A stretch of DNA of 27,837 nucleotides from a virus, in IMG/VR virus record IMGVR_UViG_3300025120_000413, positions 1 to 27,837 of that record; one strand, given 5' to 3'. The number at the start of each line of letters is the position of its first letter. Position 1 is the stretch's first letter. The translations under genes and the position numbers were made by a program. This document shows, piece after piece, positions 1 to 7,830 of the stretch. Below the pieces are notes generated by a model. The model made no database searches, was not told where the DNA came from, and was given only the letters and a program-made list of their open reading frames with translations.

Positions 1-1436
1 ATGTAACCTGTCTGTTTAACCACGTTACTGAATGCATCTGTTGTGACTGTATCATAAAGCGTGACAGATCTTTTGGCCACTGTTCCGTGATTGTACAAGG
101 CCAGGCCTGAATCAAATTCTATTATGGGTCTCTTGGCCCTGTCATCCTCGTTCAGAACAGGAGTGAATCCGCCGACCCTTGCCGTCTCTTCTATTATGGA
201 TTTGTGGAACCATCTGTTGTATCTAGACCAAGCATTTTGATCCTGTGAATCTCTCTTGATTGTTATGTAGTCTTTTGATTCTGGTATGTAATAGGCCTTG
301 GCATATGGTCTTGAATCGTACCCTGCTTGATCGTAAAGTATTGTTGACTCTGTTGCATAACTTCCTGGGGTTATTAGGTCTTCAACATCAGTCAATGTTA
401 TCGCATCACCAACTCCCTCAACATAGTATTCTTTGTTTTGGTACGCAGTTGCCACCAATGAGCTTGTGAACTTTATCTTCATTCCATTGGAAAGATCTAG
501 TGTTCTTAGACTGTAATTTTTTGCACCTATTATGTCATCTTCGACATTTATTGCTGTTGTGCTAGATGCATCTTTGATCTGTAGTATGCCGTACATGGCA
601 TCATGGTTGCCACACTGGTAGTATAAAGTATCCGGTGCTCCTGTTGTGGGCACGGTGAATGTAACCGTTCCGTAGTCTGCGCCGTTGTTAGTTACTCCTG
701 TGTCAAATATTGTTGATGTTGAACCATCTGCTGAAACCTTGCTCTTGTATGGCTCAGTCATTATGTAGAAAGGATGCCCTTTGGCGTTGACATTAAACTT
801 GTATGTGTTACCCCTGTAAAGTGTTAGAATAGGATTGTTCTCGTTCTCTCTGTGTGTAAAGTTGTAGGCACCTTGTGCCAAATTCTCTACTGAATATTCC
901 GCTACTACACTGGGTCCGACTGAATCTATTTCTATGGCTCCTGTGCCTTCTGGTATCCAGTAGTATTCCCTGTAGTTCACCAACTTGTCATAGTCTATGG
1001 CAGGGTTCCAACTGTAAACAGTCTCCTTGTTGAGCCTATCATGGTTATTGACCTTGCCTCCTAAGTACTTGATCTGATTGATGTAGTCGTCGTATGTTGC
1101 TGTAAATTTTACTTGATCCTCAGGATTAACCGATGTGGTGTCTCTGTCTGTGTATGTGACTGTAGGCTCCAGTTGGTAAGCAAATCTGTCTCTGCTTGTA
1201 GCAGTGATGTATCTGTCGTCGACCTCTCTAGTGTAGGCATCCTGTTTACCTATAAAACCGTCCAGCCTCTCTAATTTACCTTTCTGTACCAATGGATCTA
1301 TTGTGCTTGACAAGAAACGTTGATTAGTGTCTGTCCTGTAGAAAGCAGGCAAATGCTGTACTGTACGCCTGTACTCGTTGTTGCCCTGTTTGACAACTTC
1401 GTTATTAGTTAATGCGTTTGTTGGATTGTCTGCCAT
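1..1436 (-). CDS. Giant virion structural protein, N-terminal part (truncated by the window edge)
   Basis: An open frame runs leftward from an ATG at 1436 to the window edge with no stop seen, giving about 478 residues (start MADNPTNALTNNEVV). The start overlaps the gp6 stop (TAATG), so the two are translationally coupled. The sequence is rich in Tyr, Asn, Asp and Thr and looks like the very long baseplate-linked structural proteins that follow gp6 in marine T4-like phages. About residues 195-283 form a cupredoxin-like domain: TLYRGNTYKFNV, then KGHPFYIM, then LYYQCGNHDAMYG. A role in the outer baseplate or wedge (gp7/gp8/gp10 position) is inferred from synteny only. The C-terminus and full length are outside the window. 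Confidence 0.8.
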   Translation of the reverse strand, partial: MADNPTNALTNNEVVKQGNNEYRRTVQHLPAFYRTDTNQRFLSSTIDPLVQKGKLERLDGFIGKQDAYTREVDDRYITATSRDRFAYQLEPTVTYTDRDTTSVNPEDQVKFTATYDDYINQIKYLGGKVNNHDRLNKETVYSWNPAIDYDKLVNYREYYWIPEGTGAIEIDSVGPSVVAEYSVENLAQGAYNFTHRENENNPILTLYRGNTYKFNVNAKGHPFYIMTEPYKSKVSADGSTSTIFDTGVTNNGADYGTVTFTVPTTGAPDTLYYQCGNHDAMYGILQIKDASSTTAINVEDDIIGAKNYSLRTLDLSNGMKIKFTSSLVATAYQNKEYYVEGVGDAITLTDVEDLITPGSYATESTILYDQAGYDSRPYAKAYYIPESKDYITIKRDSQDQNAWSRYNRWFHKSIIEETARVGGFTPVLNEDDRAKRPIIEFDSGLALYNHGTVAKRSVTLYDTVTTDAFSNVVKQTGY

Positions 1437-4400
1437 TAGTATCCTGATCCACTACTGCCGGTGCTTGAACTTGATCCCGATCCTGTTGTAGTAGAGCCTG
1501 ACACTGCTGATCCTGATGTGGTGTTGGTCGTGGCAGTTGATGTTGATGTGACCACAGTTCCGGAAGCCGCCAATTGGTTGGCTCCAAGTGCTGTTATGAT
1601 TGACACATCATCAACGGTGGCCCCACTGATGAAAATCTCGTCTGCCGCTGAGTCTAGTTGAAACAAGGACCCAAACCCCTGTCCTGACTGGTTAGGCACA
1701 ATCACCGCTGTCAGTAAGTCTGGAGCGAGTTGATTGTGTATGTAAGCGGCTAATTCTGTAAAATAAAAACTGTCTCCGAAATCCCAGTTGTCTAGTGCAA
1801 AAAATTCATTGATTGCGGCAATGACTCTAGTCTTTACCACTGCGTCTGACACGTTAGTTTTAGGATTTTTCACAACCTTGAAAGTTGCCTGTAGTTGTTC
1901 GTCAGCATTTGAACCAAAAAGTATCTTGTATTTCACTGGATGGTATATGATCTGATCTGATAATGATTTCAATGGATTAAGTGTTCCTGAATAGTTGATT
2001 CTCAATTGATCTGCTGTTGATACATCGGGTTTGCTTCCGCCATCTTGCAACCATATTCTAAATAGGTTGTCGTATGTTCTTTCCAACAGATATACGTCAA
2101 CTATGTTTGACACGCTAGGATCTATCCTAGTTTCCTGTCCTGCGTGATGTTTGTACTGGAATTCGATTGAGCTTCTGCCTCTTCTTGCTGTGTAGTCTGT
2201 TGTTGTAGTAAGTGTGTTGGTTGTAGAACTGTACTTCTTGATAACGTCTTCTGCACTGTCATAGAAGTAAAATAACTGTTCATCAGTGTATGCTGTCGTG
2301 TTAAGATTTATGTCTGTTTCTTTTTCTGCAACAACAAAATTACTTGCCGCGTATGGTCTGAACCTTTCTATGTTGTCATAAGAAATGTACTTTTCTGAAA
2401 ATACGAATTTAGTTGATTCTGAAAGAGTTGGTTCAACGAATATGTCAAACAGTTCTGGATTGTCTACAACACCGTCGTCGTCTGCATCAAAAAATCCTAT
2501 CTTGACTTTCCTGTTGTCCTGGAAACCGTCTGCTTCTGTCACAACATCGACCACCTGCCACGTAAGAGGATAGCTCACGCTGTTACCTGTGGAAACTATA
2601 CTATTGGTCTTTAATATCTTGACAGAATCTTTTACACTCCTGCCCGTGGTGTAGTCATAAATTTTTTCTTGCACGTCATAGTGGAACTTGTTCTGTGATT
2701 CTGATTCAAACACATAATCCAGTTTCCTGTACTGCACTGTGTACGTGTTTCCGTCATTAGTGAATTTAAACCACCAACTTGCATCCGCATTTGATCCTGC
2801 AGTCGATCCTGCATTGGCCAAATCGAAAACTGTGCTAGTGCTTAAATTTGTAGACGTGATAACTTTCCATGTTTCTGAATCAATGTCATACCTTAGTCCA
2901 AACTCCTCATAGGCCTCTATCCTGTCCAACAGGTCCGCTTCAAGTGTTGCGGAAAATGATGTGGTCAGATTTGGTATGATTGCATTTACGACCGAACCAT
3001 TTGGCACTATGTTGTTGAGTGTGACTGGTCCGACTCCCGACTCCAGGTCTCCTGTACCACCGTTGGCACCATCAAGCACAACTGCACCAATCTTAGCCCA
3101 TAACCTGTCCTCAGAATTATCTGTCGTTGACGTCACCAATGTACCGTTTAGAAATTTTCTTGTGTCTGGTGATGTAAATTTGATCAACGCTCCCGGTTTA
3201 GCAAACTTCATGTTGGAAGTTGCAGAATCACCTATGACCAATGCACCACCCGATGTGAAATATCCTGTGTTGGTATTAGTAGACGTTGTTGTGGAATTCC
3301 AGGTTGCACTCAATGTGCTGGTGTCCTTCGTGCCGTACTTCAAATAATAAAATTGTCTAGCATATGCTTCTTTTAATCTTGCTTCAACCGATGTGTCTAT
3401 TGTGGACTGTATGTTATTCTTGTTATTGAAGGTGAACGTAAACTGTTGTAGTGATTCTTCCCTGTACAGTATGCCATCCTCTGCGAACACGTTAACGTCT
3501 GAGTATGCACCTGTTGGATCTAGTATCTCTTTTGCTCTAGATATGCCTGAAGCCGATCTGTTCACGGACCTCACCTTGACTATCTCCTGTGATGCTGACA
3601 ATGGTACTACTTGGTAATCCTCTGCTGTGATCATCCTGTTCTGAGAATAATATACCTGTGCGGCTTTCTCTTTGATAGAATCATTTGATTCCGTTGCCGC
3701 CGAATTGTAAACGCTGGCCTTCAAGCTCATGCTCATGCTTAATGTCTGCTGGGCACCGTTGGCGTCTGTGTAAGGTACTGTTAATGATATACCTTGCATG
3801 TCCGCCGGTTGTATGGCGTACTTGGCGTTGTCACTAGTCCTGTAGTAGGTCCTAAAACTTCCCAATGGTAAGTTGGAGAAATTTCCGTCTCCAAACACAA
3901 GGTCAATCGTATCGTTATTTTTAGTCACGACATTGTAAGTGTTTCTTTCTGCCTTTGACAATGAATTGTATATGGCATTGTTACCTGACAATGACGGCAC
4001 TTTGGTCCATGGCTCTGACAACTGTCCGAACTGGTCCAACTTGTACAACCAAACATCTGAGTCGTTGATATTTGCTGTTGCAAGACTTTTAACATAATTT
4101 GTAATCGAAGTGTCAACAGTGAATTCTTGGTTCTGCATTACTCCTTGTTTGAATAAGAAGAAGAAACCTGTGTTGTTGCTACTGTCTCCGGATCCGTCTG
4201 CCCTGTAAGTGTATGTAAGTCCTGTTCCCGGCACTGGTGTAGATTCGAATATGCTTTCAGAGTCGTTTATTGAACTAGACACTATCTCAAATGCCCTCGT
4301 TGTACCTCCCACTGGGTTCTGGAATTTGAATATGGGTAGATCCAATTGGTTGGAACTCAATGTGTACACTTCTGTGTCTATGCCACCTATCTTTCCAGAC

Positions 4401-4924
4401 TCTCTTGGGTTACCGAACAGTTGTCCTGTCTGGTTGGCCGCATTTAGTATCGAGGTGAACTGCTCTCTGTAGTTTGCATTTGCAGAATCATTCCAGATGA
4501 TGTTTGCATTTGCTAGGTTAGTCCCTGTGCTGTCTTGCACATCCTGTGTCGTGGATATGCTATCTATCTTCAACAGTCCTGTTGCAGGTTGATTTCTTTT
4601 GGCATTGTAGTTGATTAATCTTGCCAACCTTAGAACCGAATTTCTTCTCTCTGCAGTTTCTAAGAAATTTTCTCTGGCATTCAAGTCTACCCTGAATGAT
4701 AACGCCTGTGATATGTAAGCAATTAAATCTATCAGTGCTACGTACTCAGAACTCTCAACAAAATCGTTGAAATCATCAGGATAGTTCTCACGAAGATACG
4801 CTACCATGGTCCTTCTCAGTGTCTCAAAGTCGTAACTTTTGAAATCTGCCTGTTGGAAAGCCTGGTAGATCTTTCTCCAATCTTCCGCAACTAATAATCT
4901 GTTTTGTCTGTCTGTGGTAGCCAT
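1436..4924 (-). CDS. 6: Baseplate wedge protein gp6
   Basis: 1162 residues. The N-terminus (MATTDRQNRLLVAEDWRKIY, then FVESSEYVALIDLIAYISQALSFRVDLNARENFL) is the hallmark start of T4-type gp6, which dimerises around the hub and forms the inner ring of baseplate wedges. T4 gp6 is about 660 residues, so roughly 500 extra residues are present, mostly inserted in the middle; enlarged gp6 proteins are usual in marine T4-like phages. The last 45 or so residues are a Ser/Thr/Gly low-complexity tail ending in SSGSGY. The gene follows gp25 and precedes the giant structural gene with overlapping stop/start. A late promoter lies just upstream (4939-4946), leaving a leader of only about 9 nt with no visible Shine-Dalgarno sequence. 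Confidence 0.93.
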   Translation of the reverse strand: MATTDRQNRLLVAEDWRKIYQAFQQADFKSYDFETLRRTMVAYLRENYPDDFNDFVESSEYVALIDLIAYISQALSFRVDLNARENFLETAERRNSVLRLARLINYNAKRNQPATGLLKIDSISTTQDVQDSTGTNLANANIIWNDSANANYREQFTSILNAANQTGQLFGNPRESGKIGGIDTEVYTLSSNQLDLPIFKFQNPVGGTTRAFEIVSSSINDSESIFESTPVPGTGLTYTYRADGSGDSSNNTGFFFLFKQGVMQNQEFTVDTSITNYVKSLATANINDSDVWLYKLDQFGQLSEPWTKVPSLSGNNAIYNSLSKAERNTYNVVTKNNDTIDLVFGDGNFSNLPLGSFRTYYRTSDNAKYAIQPADMQGISLTVPYTDANGAQQTLSMSMSLKASVYNSAATESNDSIKEKAAQVYYSQNRMITAEDYQVVPLSASQEIVKVRSVNRSASGISRAKEILDPTGAYSDVNVFAEDGILYREESLQQFTFTFNNKNNIQSTIDTSVEARLKEAYARQFYYLKYGTKDTSTLSATWNSTTTSTNTNTGYFTSGGALVIGDSATSNMKFAKPGALIKFTSPDTRKFLNGTLVTSTTDNSEDRLWAKIGAVVLDGANGGTGDLESGVGPVTLNNIVPNGSVVNAIIPNLTTSFSATLEADLLDRIEAYEEFGLRYDIDSETWKVITSTNLSTSTVFDLANAGSTAGSNADASWWFKFTNDGNTYTVQYRKLDYVFESESQNKFHYDVQEKIYDYTTGRSVKDSVKILKTNSIVSTGNSVSYPLTWQVVDVVTEADGFQDNRKVKIGFFDADDDGVVDNPELFDIFVEPTLSESTKFVFSEKYISYDNIERFRPYAASNFVVAEKETDINLNTTAYTDEQLFYFYDSAEDVIKKYSSTTNTLTTTTDYTARRGRSSIEFQYKHHAGQETRIDPSVSNIVDVYLLERTYDNLFRIWLQDGGSKPDVSTADQLRINYSGTLNPLKSLSDQIIYHPVKYKILFGSNADEQLQATFKVVKNPKTNVSDAVVKTRVIAAINEFFALDNWDFGDSFYFTELAAYIHNQLAPDLLTAVIVPNQSGQGFGSLFQLDSAADEIFISGATVDDVSIITALGANQLAASGTVVTSTSTATTNTTSGSAVSGSTTTGSGSSSSTGSSGSGY

Positions 4925-4938
4925 TGTAATTACAACGG

Positions 4939-4946
4939 TATTTATG
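4939..4946 (-). promoter_or_regulatory. T4-type late promoter (CATAAATA) for gp6
   Basis: The minus strand reads CATAAATA, one base from the T4 late consensus TATAAATA recognised by the gp55-RNA polymerase complex. In T4 this box spans about -13 to -6, so the start would fall near 4933, only about 9 nt before the gp6 ATG. It lies in the 42-nt gap between gp25 and gp6, a logical place for an internal operon promoter. Confidence 0.7.
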
Positions 4947-4966
4947 TGTTAGGAAATGTGCGTATA

Positions 4967-5380
4967 TTAAGATAGACGCATCAGTGAGTTCTCATCAAAA
5001 TTGAATCTCAGTTTCTCTGTGATGTTCAGTGGCACGTACTTGATTGTTGCCTGAATTGCTATGCCCTTGTCCGCTTCCGTTACCAGTATTTCCTCGGTGG
5101 CAATACGTGGATCAGCGTTTAAATTAGCGGTTATGTCATCAATTATGGCATCCTTGAGTGCCTCTGTGAACGGTTCAAATATGGCATCGTATATCATGGT
5201 GCCAAACTCTGGATTCTCAACTCTCTCGCCCTTACGCACTGATAACCTATTGATGAGGTCCTGCTTGGCTACTGCGAAGTCGTAAAGTTTGAAGTTCTGC
5301 TTGTCAGCACGTGAACTGAAACCTTTGAATGTAACTGACTTGTTTGATAGGTCTCCTGATCCTGAATCACCGTACGCCAT
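4967..5380 (-). CDS. 25: Baseplate wedge protein gp25
   Basis: 137 residues, against 132 in T4. The protein carries the gp25/GPW family core: ALIN-like helix VAKQDLINRLSVRKGERV, then ENPEFGTMIYDAIFEPFTE, the diagnostic EPF motif of the lysozyme-like fold in gp25 and in the type VI secretion protein TssE, then a beta segment IQATIKYVPLNITEKL. gp25 joins gp6 and gp53 in the baseplate wedge and helps nucleate the tail sheath. The start codon overlaps the stop of gp5 (shared bases at 5380), so it is coupled to the upstream gene. Family, length and synteny agree. Confidence 0.95.
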   Translation of the reverse strand: MAYGDSGSGDLSNKSVTFKGFSSRADKQNFKLYDFAVAKQDLINRLSVRKGERVENPEFGTMIYDAIFEPFTEALKDAIIDDITANLNADPRIATEEILVTEADKGIAIQATIKYVPLNITEKLRFNFDENSLMRLS

Positions 5381-7830
5381 TAATGTAATCTCCTAAATTC
5401 TACGTCTACCTTGCTGTAATCCACAGCGTAGTAGCCAGTGTCTGTCATGTGCCTAGCCCATGGAACTTCCTGTGCCATGACGCCTAGATACCTACCAGGC
5501 AACTGTTTGTATTTAAACGAATATGTGTTGATGCCTGCAGGTGATTTACCAACAAATCTTATGTCTTCTTTCAATCTGGAATCACTGAAGAGTCCTCCTG
5601 AAGAGAAGAACGTACTGATCGCCCCACCTATGTTACCTATTACAGTAGGTATGTTGGCTCCCACGTTCTGTAGAAAACTCTGTCCCATTATACCGGCTTC
5701 CCTGGCGTTGAACAGTCCTGCCTTGCTGGCCAGACTCTTGACCGTTTGCATGCCTACTATCTGTCCGCCGACCACACTTTGATAAGTCTGTGTGATGCTG
5801 GCTATACTGGATATTGTGGCCGGTATGTTTTTTGTAGACAGGTTCTTTGTCAACCCATCAAGTGAGTTTATGGTATTTTTGGCAAGATCAATGTTTCCAG
5901 AGATGCCTGATATTGTGTTTTGTCCTAGTGAGAACAGATCACCGGCGCTGTTGACAAAAACATTGTCCTTGAACAGTTCCTTACTTTTGTCTGTGAAGTT
6001 TTCAATCACTTGTGATGATAGGTTGTTGGTGAGATCGTCCACTGCATTGTTTATACTGAAGCCTTTTATTTTTTCAGATATGCTGTCCTTGATGTCGAAC
6101 GGCAGATTAATCTTTTCCGAGATACCGTATATCTCATTGTACTTGGTACCAAAGTCGGTCAAGATTTTCTTGGCCTTGGCCGCGTCGAGGCTGTCGCCCA
6201 TCGCCTGTTTGACGTGTTCCGATGCGTCCACTTGGTATCGAAAGTTCCTGATGTTAGAGTTTTTATCGAACCTTTGCCTGTGGTTGATAAACTCTGGTGT
6301 TCCTGGAGTGTTGGCAAGTTTACTCCACTGTTTCTTGTCATCGCTGTCTATGGGTATGATACCATCACTGGAAAAAACACTGGCCCTGAACATGGGTTCG
6401 TGTGTGACGAACCTGTGGACTGTGGTCTTGGTCTCCCTGGTGAATGGTTCCAGTGGTTTGATTCCTTTCTGTGCGAGCTCGACATCTCCCTCTTGCCTTT
6501 CCGTCATAGACGCCGCGTCAGTGTCTAACCATTTTGGTCCCCATTTGGTACTGGCCCCAGTTGAGTTGAAATGCACCTGTGCTCCTGCTAAATGTATCTG
6601 TCCAGACGCCCCATGCAACTGTGTGCCTTCTGTGAATGAACTTAGACCATCCCTGGAGTAGTCCCTTATGGATCCTGCCTGTGAACTGTTGAATATGCCC
6701 TTCTGCCCTAGGTTCATCATGTATGTTCCTGCACTCTGTATCAACTCACCCGACGAGCTCATCCTGATCTGTCCGCCGGCGTGCATGTTGATGTTGGAGT
6801 CCGAGTGTAGGTTGAAGTCACCTTCGGTCCTCATGTTGATTCCTCCAATTCCGGAGTACAAATCTATCCTGCCATTGCTCTGCATCTCTATGTAGGCGTT
6901 ACCTGAACCGTGGGCTATGTACACCACACCTTCGGTGTCATGCATCAGCAACTGGTGTCCAGATGCAGTCCTCAATCTCGTAAGTTGGTTTGTGCCGTCT
7001 ACTGCACCATCATCCATGACGAACGTGTGTCCCGTACCTCTTGTTACATGGTCAGTTGCTCCTGAATCACTTGCACCTACCTTTTGTTTGGTCGTTCCTG
7101 TGTCTTTACGACCCGGTGTGCTGATACCGAATACCTGGCTGGGTGTTTCCCTACGTGCCGAACTAGATGTGTTACCCCTCACGTTGTCCGCACTCAGTCC
7201 CTGCTTCAATAGTGTTTCTACGAATGGGTGTATGGGTTTTGGATATGCTTCGTAATCATTTTTTGGCAATGCGCCGGATGCCGCTCTGTTGAGTTCACCT
7301 GCTGGTACGTTGGTTGTTCCATAGGTTGCTTTCTTGTCAATGTCTGAGCTCAGTGTGCCTGCCGGTCCGCCGTCTGTTTTGTCCCATGTTTCTTCGCTTG
7401 ATGCTATGCCCGGGGTCATGTGATTTGTGTAGGGATCCTGCACACACCCTATCCAGAAAGCCTGGTTAATCTTGCCTTCCGCGAATATGACCAACACAGT
7501 AGTGTCAAGATCAGGTGGAACTGCCCAGAACCCATACGAGTGTTGACTGTGTTCGTACTCCGTTGATCCTGGAATGTTGTGTCTCACACCCTTGGCACCG
7601 TAGAAAGGTGCAAGGTATTCGCAAGTGATCAGTTGTGATTCTGTCCCCGCATTCGGGTTGGCCTGTGCCAATGATGGTATCAACACACTCAACCTGCCCA
7701 TCCTTGTGGGGTCCTTGTTGCCTTTGACTATGCCTATGTAGGGTCCTGGATTCGAACCTGCCCAGCTCTGGTCCTTGCCTGGTGCTTTGGCATTTGATGC
7801 ATCTCCCTTCAAATAGTTGTGTAGACTCAT
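5380..7830 (-). CDS. 5: Baseplate hub spike protein gp5 with C-terminal S74 chaperone domain
   Basis: 816 residues. About residues 28-135 form the gp5/VgrG OB-fold (GPYIGIVKGNKDPTRMGRLSVLIP, DTTVLVIFAEGKINQAFWIGCV). Residues 265-425 show the short alternating strands of a triple beta-helix spike (LLMHDTEGVVYIAH, IDLYSGIGGINM, FNLHSDSNINMHAGGQIRMSS). No lysozyme domain is seen between them, unlike T4 gp5. From about residue 745 to the end there is a peptidase S74/endosialidase-type intramolecular chaperone: SDSRLKEDI with the Ser749/Lys754 pair, then YLGVMAQEV. In that family the chaperone trimerises the fibre and cleaves itself off before the Ser. The start overlaps the stop of the upstream hub gene (7830). 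The puncturing spike role follows from the family; self-cleavage here is inference. Confidence 0.92.
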   Translation of the reverse strand: MSLHNYLKGDASNAKAPGKDQSWAGSNPGPYIGIVKGNKDPTRMGRLSVLIPSLAQANPNAGTESQLITCEYLAPFYGAKGVRHNIPGSTEYEHSQHSYGFWAVPPDLDTTVLVIFAEGKINQAFWIGCVQDPYTNHMTPGIASSEETWDKTDGGPAGTLSSDIDKKATYGTTNVPAGELNRAASGALPKNDYEAYPKPIHPFVETLLKQGLSADNVRGNTSSSARRETPSQVFGISTPGRKDTGTTKQKVGASDSGATDHVTRGTGHTFVMDDGAVDGTNQLTRLRTASGHQLLMHDTEGVVYIAHGSGNAYIEMQSNGRIDLYSGIGGINMRTEGDFNLHSDSNINMHAGGQIRMSSSGELIQSAGTYMMNLGQKGIFNSSQAGSIRDYSRDGLSSFTEGTQLHGASGQIHLAGAQVHFNSTGASTKWGPKWLDTDAASMTERQEGDVELAQKGIKPLEPFTRETKTTVHRFVTHEPMFRASVFSSDGIIPIDSDDKKQWSKLANTPGTPEFINHRQRFDKNSNIRNFRYQVDASEHVKQAMGDSLDAAKAKKILTDFGTKYNEIYGISEKINLPFDIKDSISEKIKGFSINNAVDDLTNNLSSQVIENFTDKSKELFKDNVFVNSAGDLFSLGQNTISGISGNIDLAKNTINSLDGLTKNLSTKNIPATISSIASITQTYQSVVGGQIVGMQTVKSLASKAGLFNAREAGIMGQSFLQNVGANIPTVIGNIGGAISTFFSSGGLFSDSRLKEDIRFVGKSPAGINTYSFKYKQLPGRYLGVMAQEVPWARHMTDTGYYAVDYSKVDVEFRRLH

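Noticed and set aside
5792-6661. Long plus-strand open frame (289 codons) opposite gp5, and other plus-strand frames across 4209-7255.
   Set aside because: They are antisense to a well-supported structural gene, have no ribosome sites and no protein-like domain pattern.
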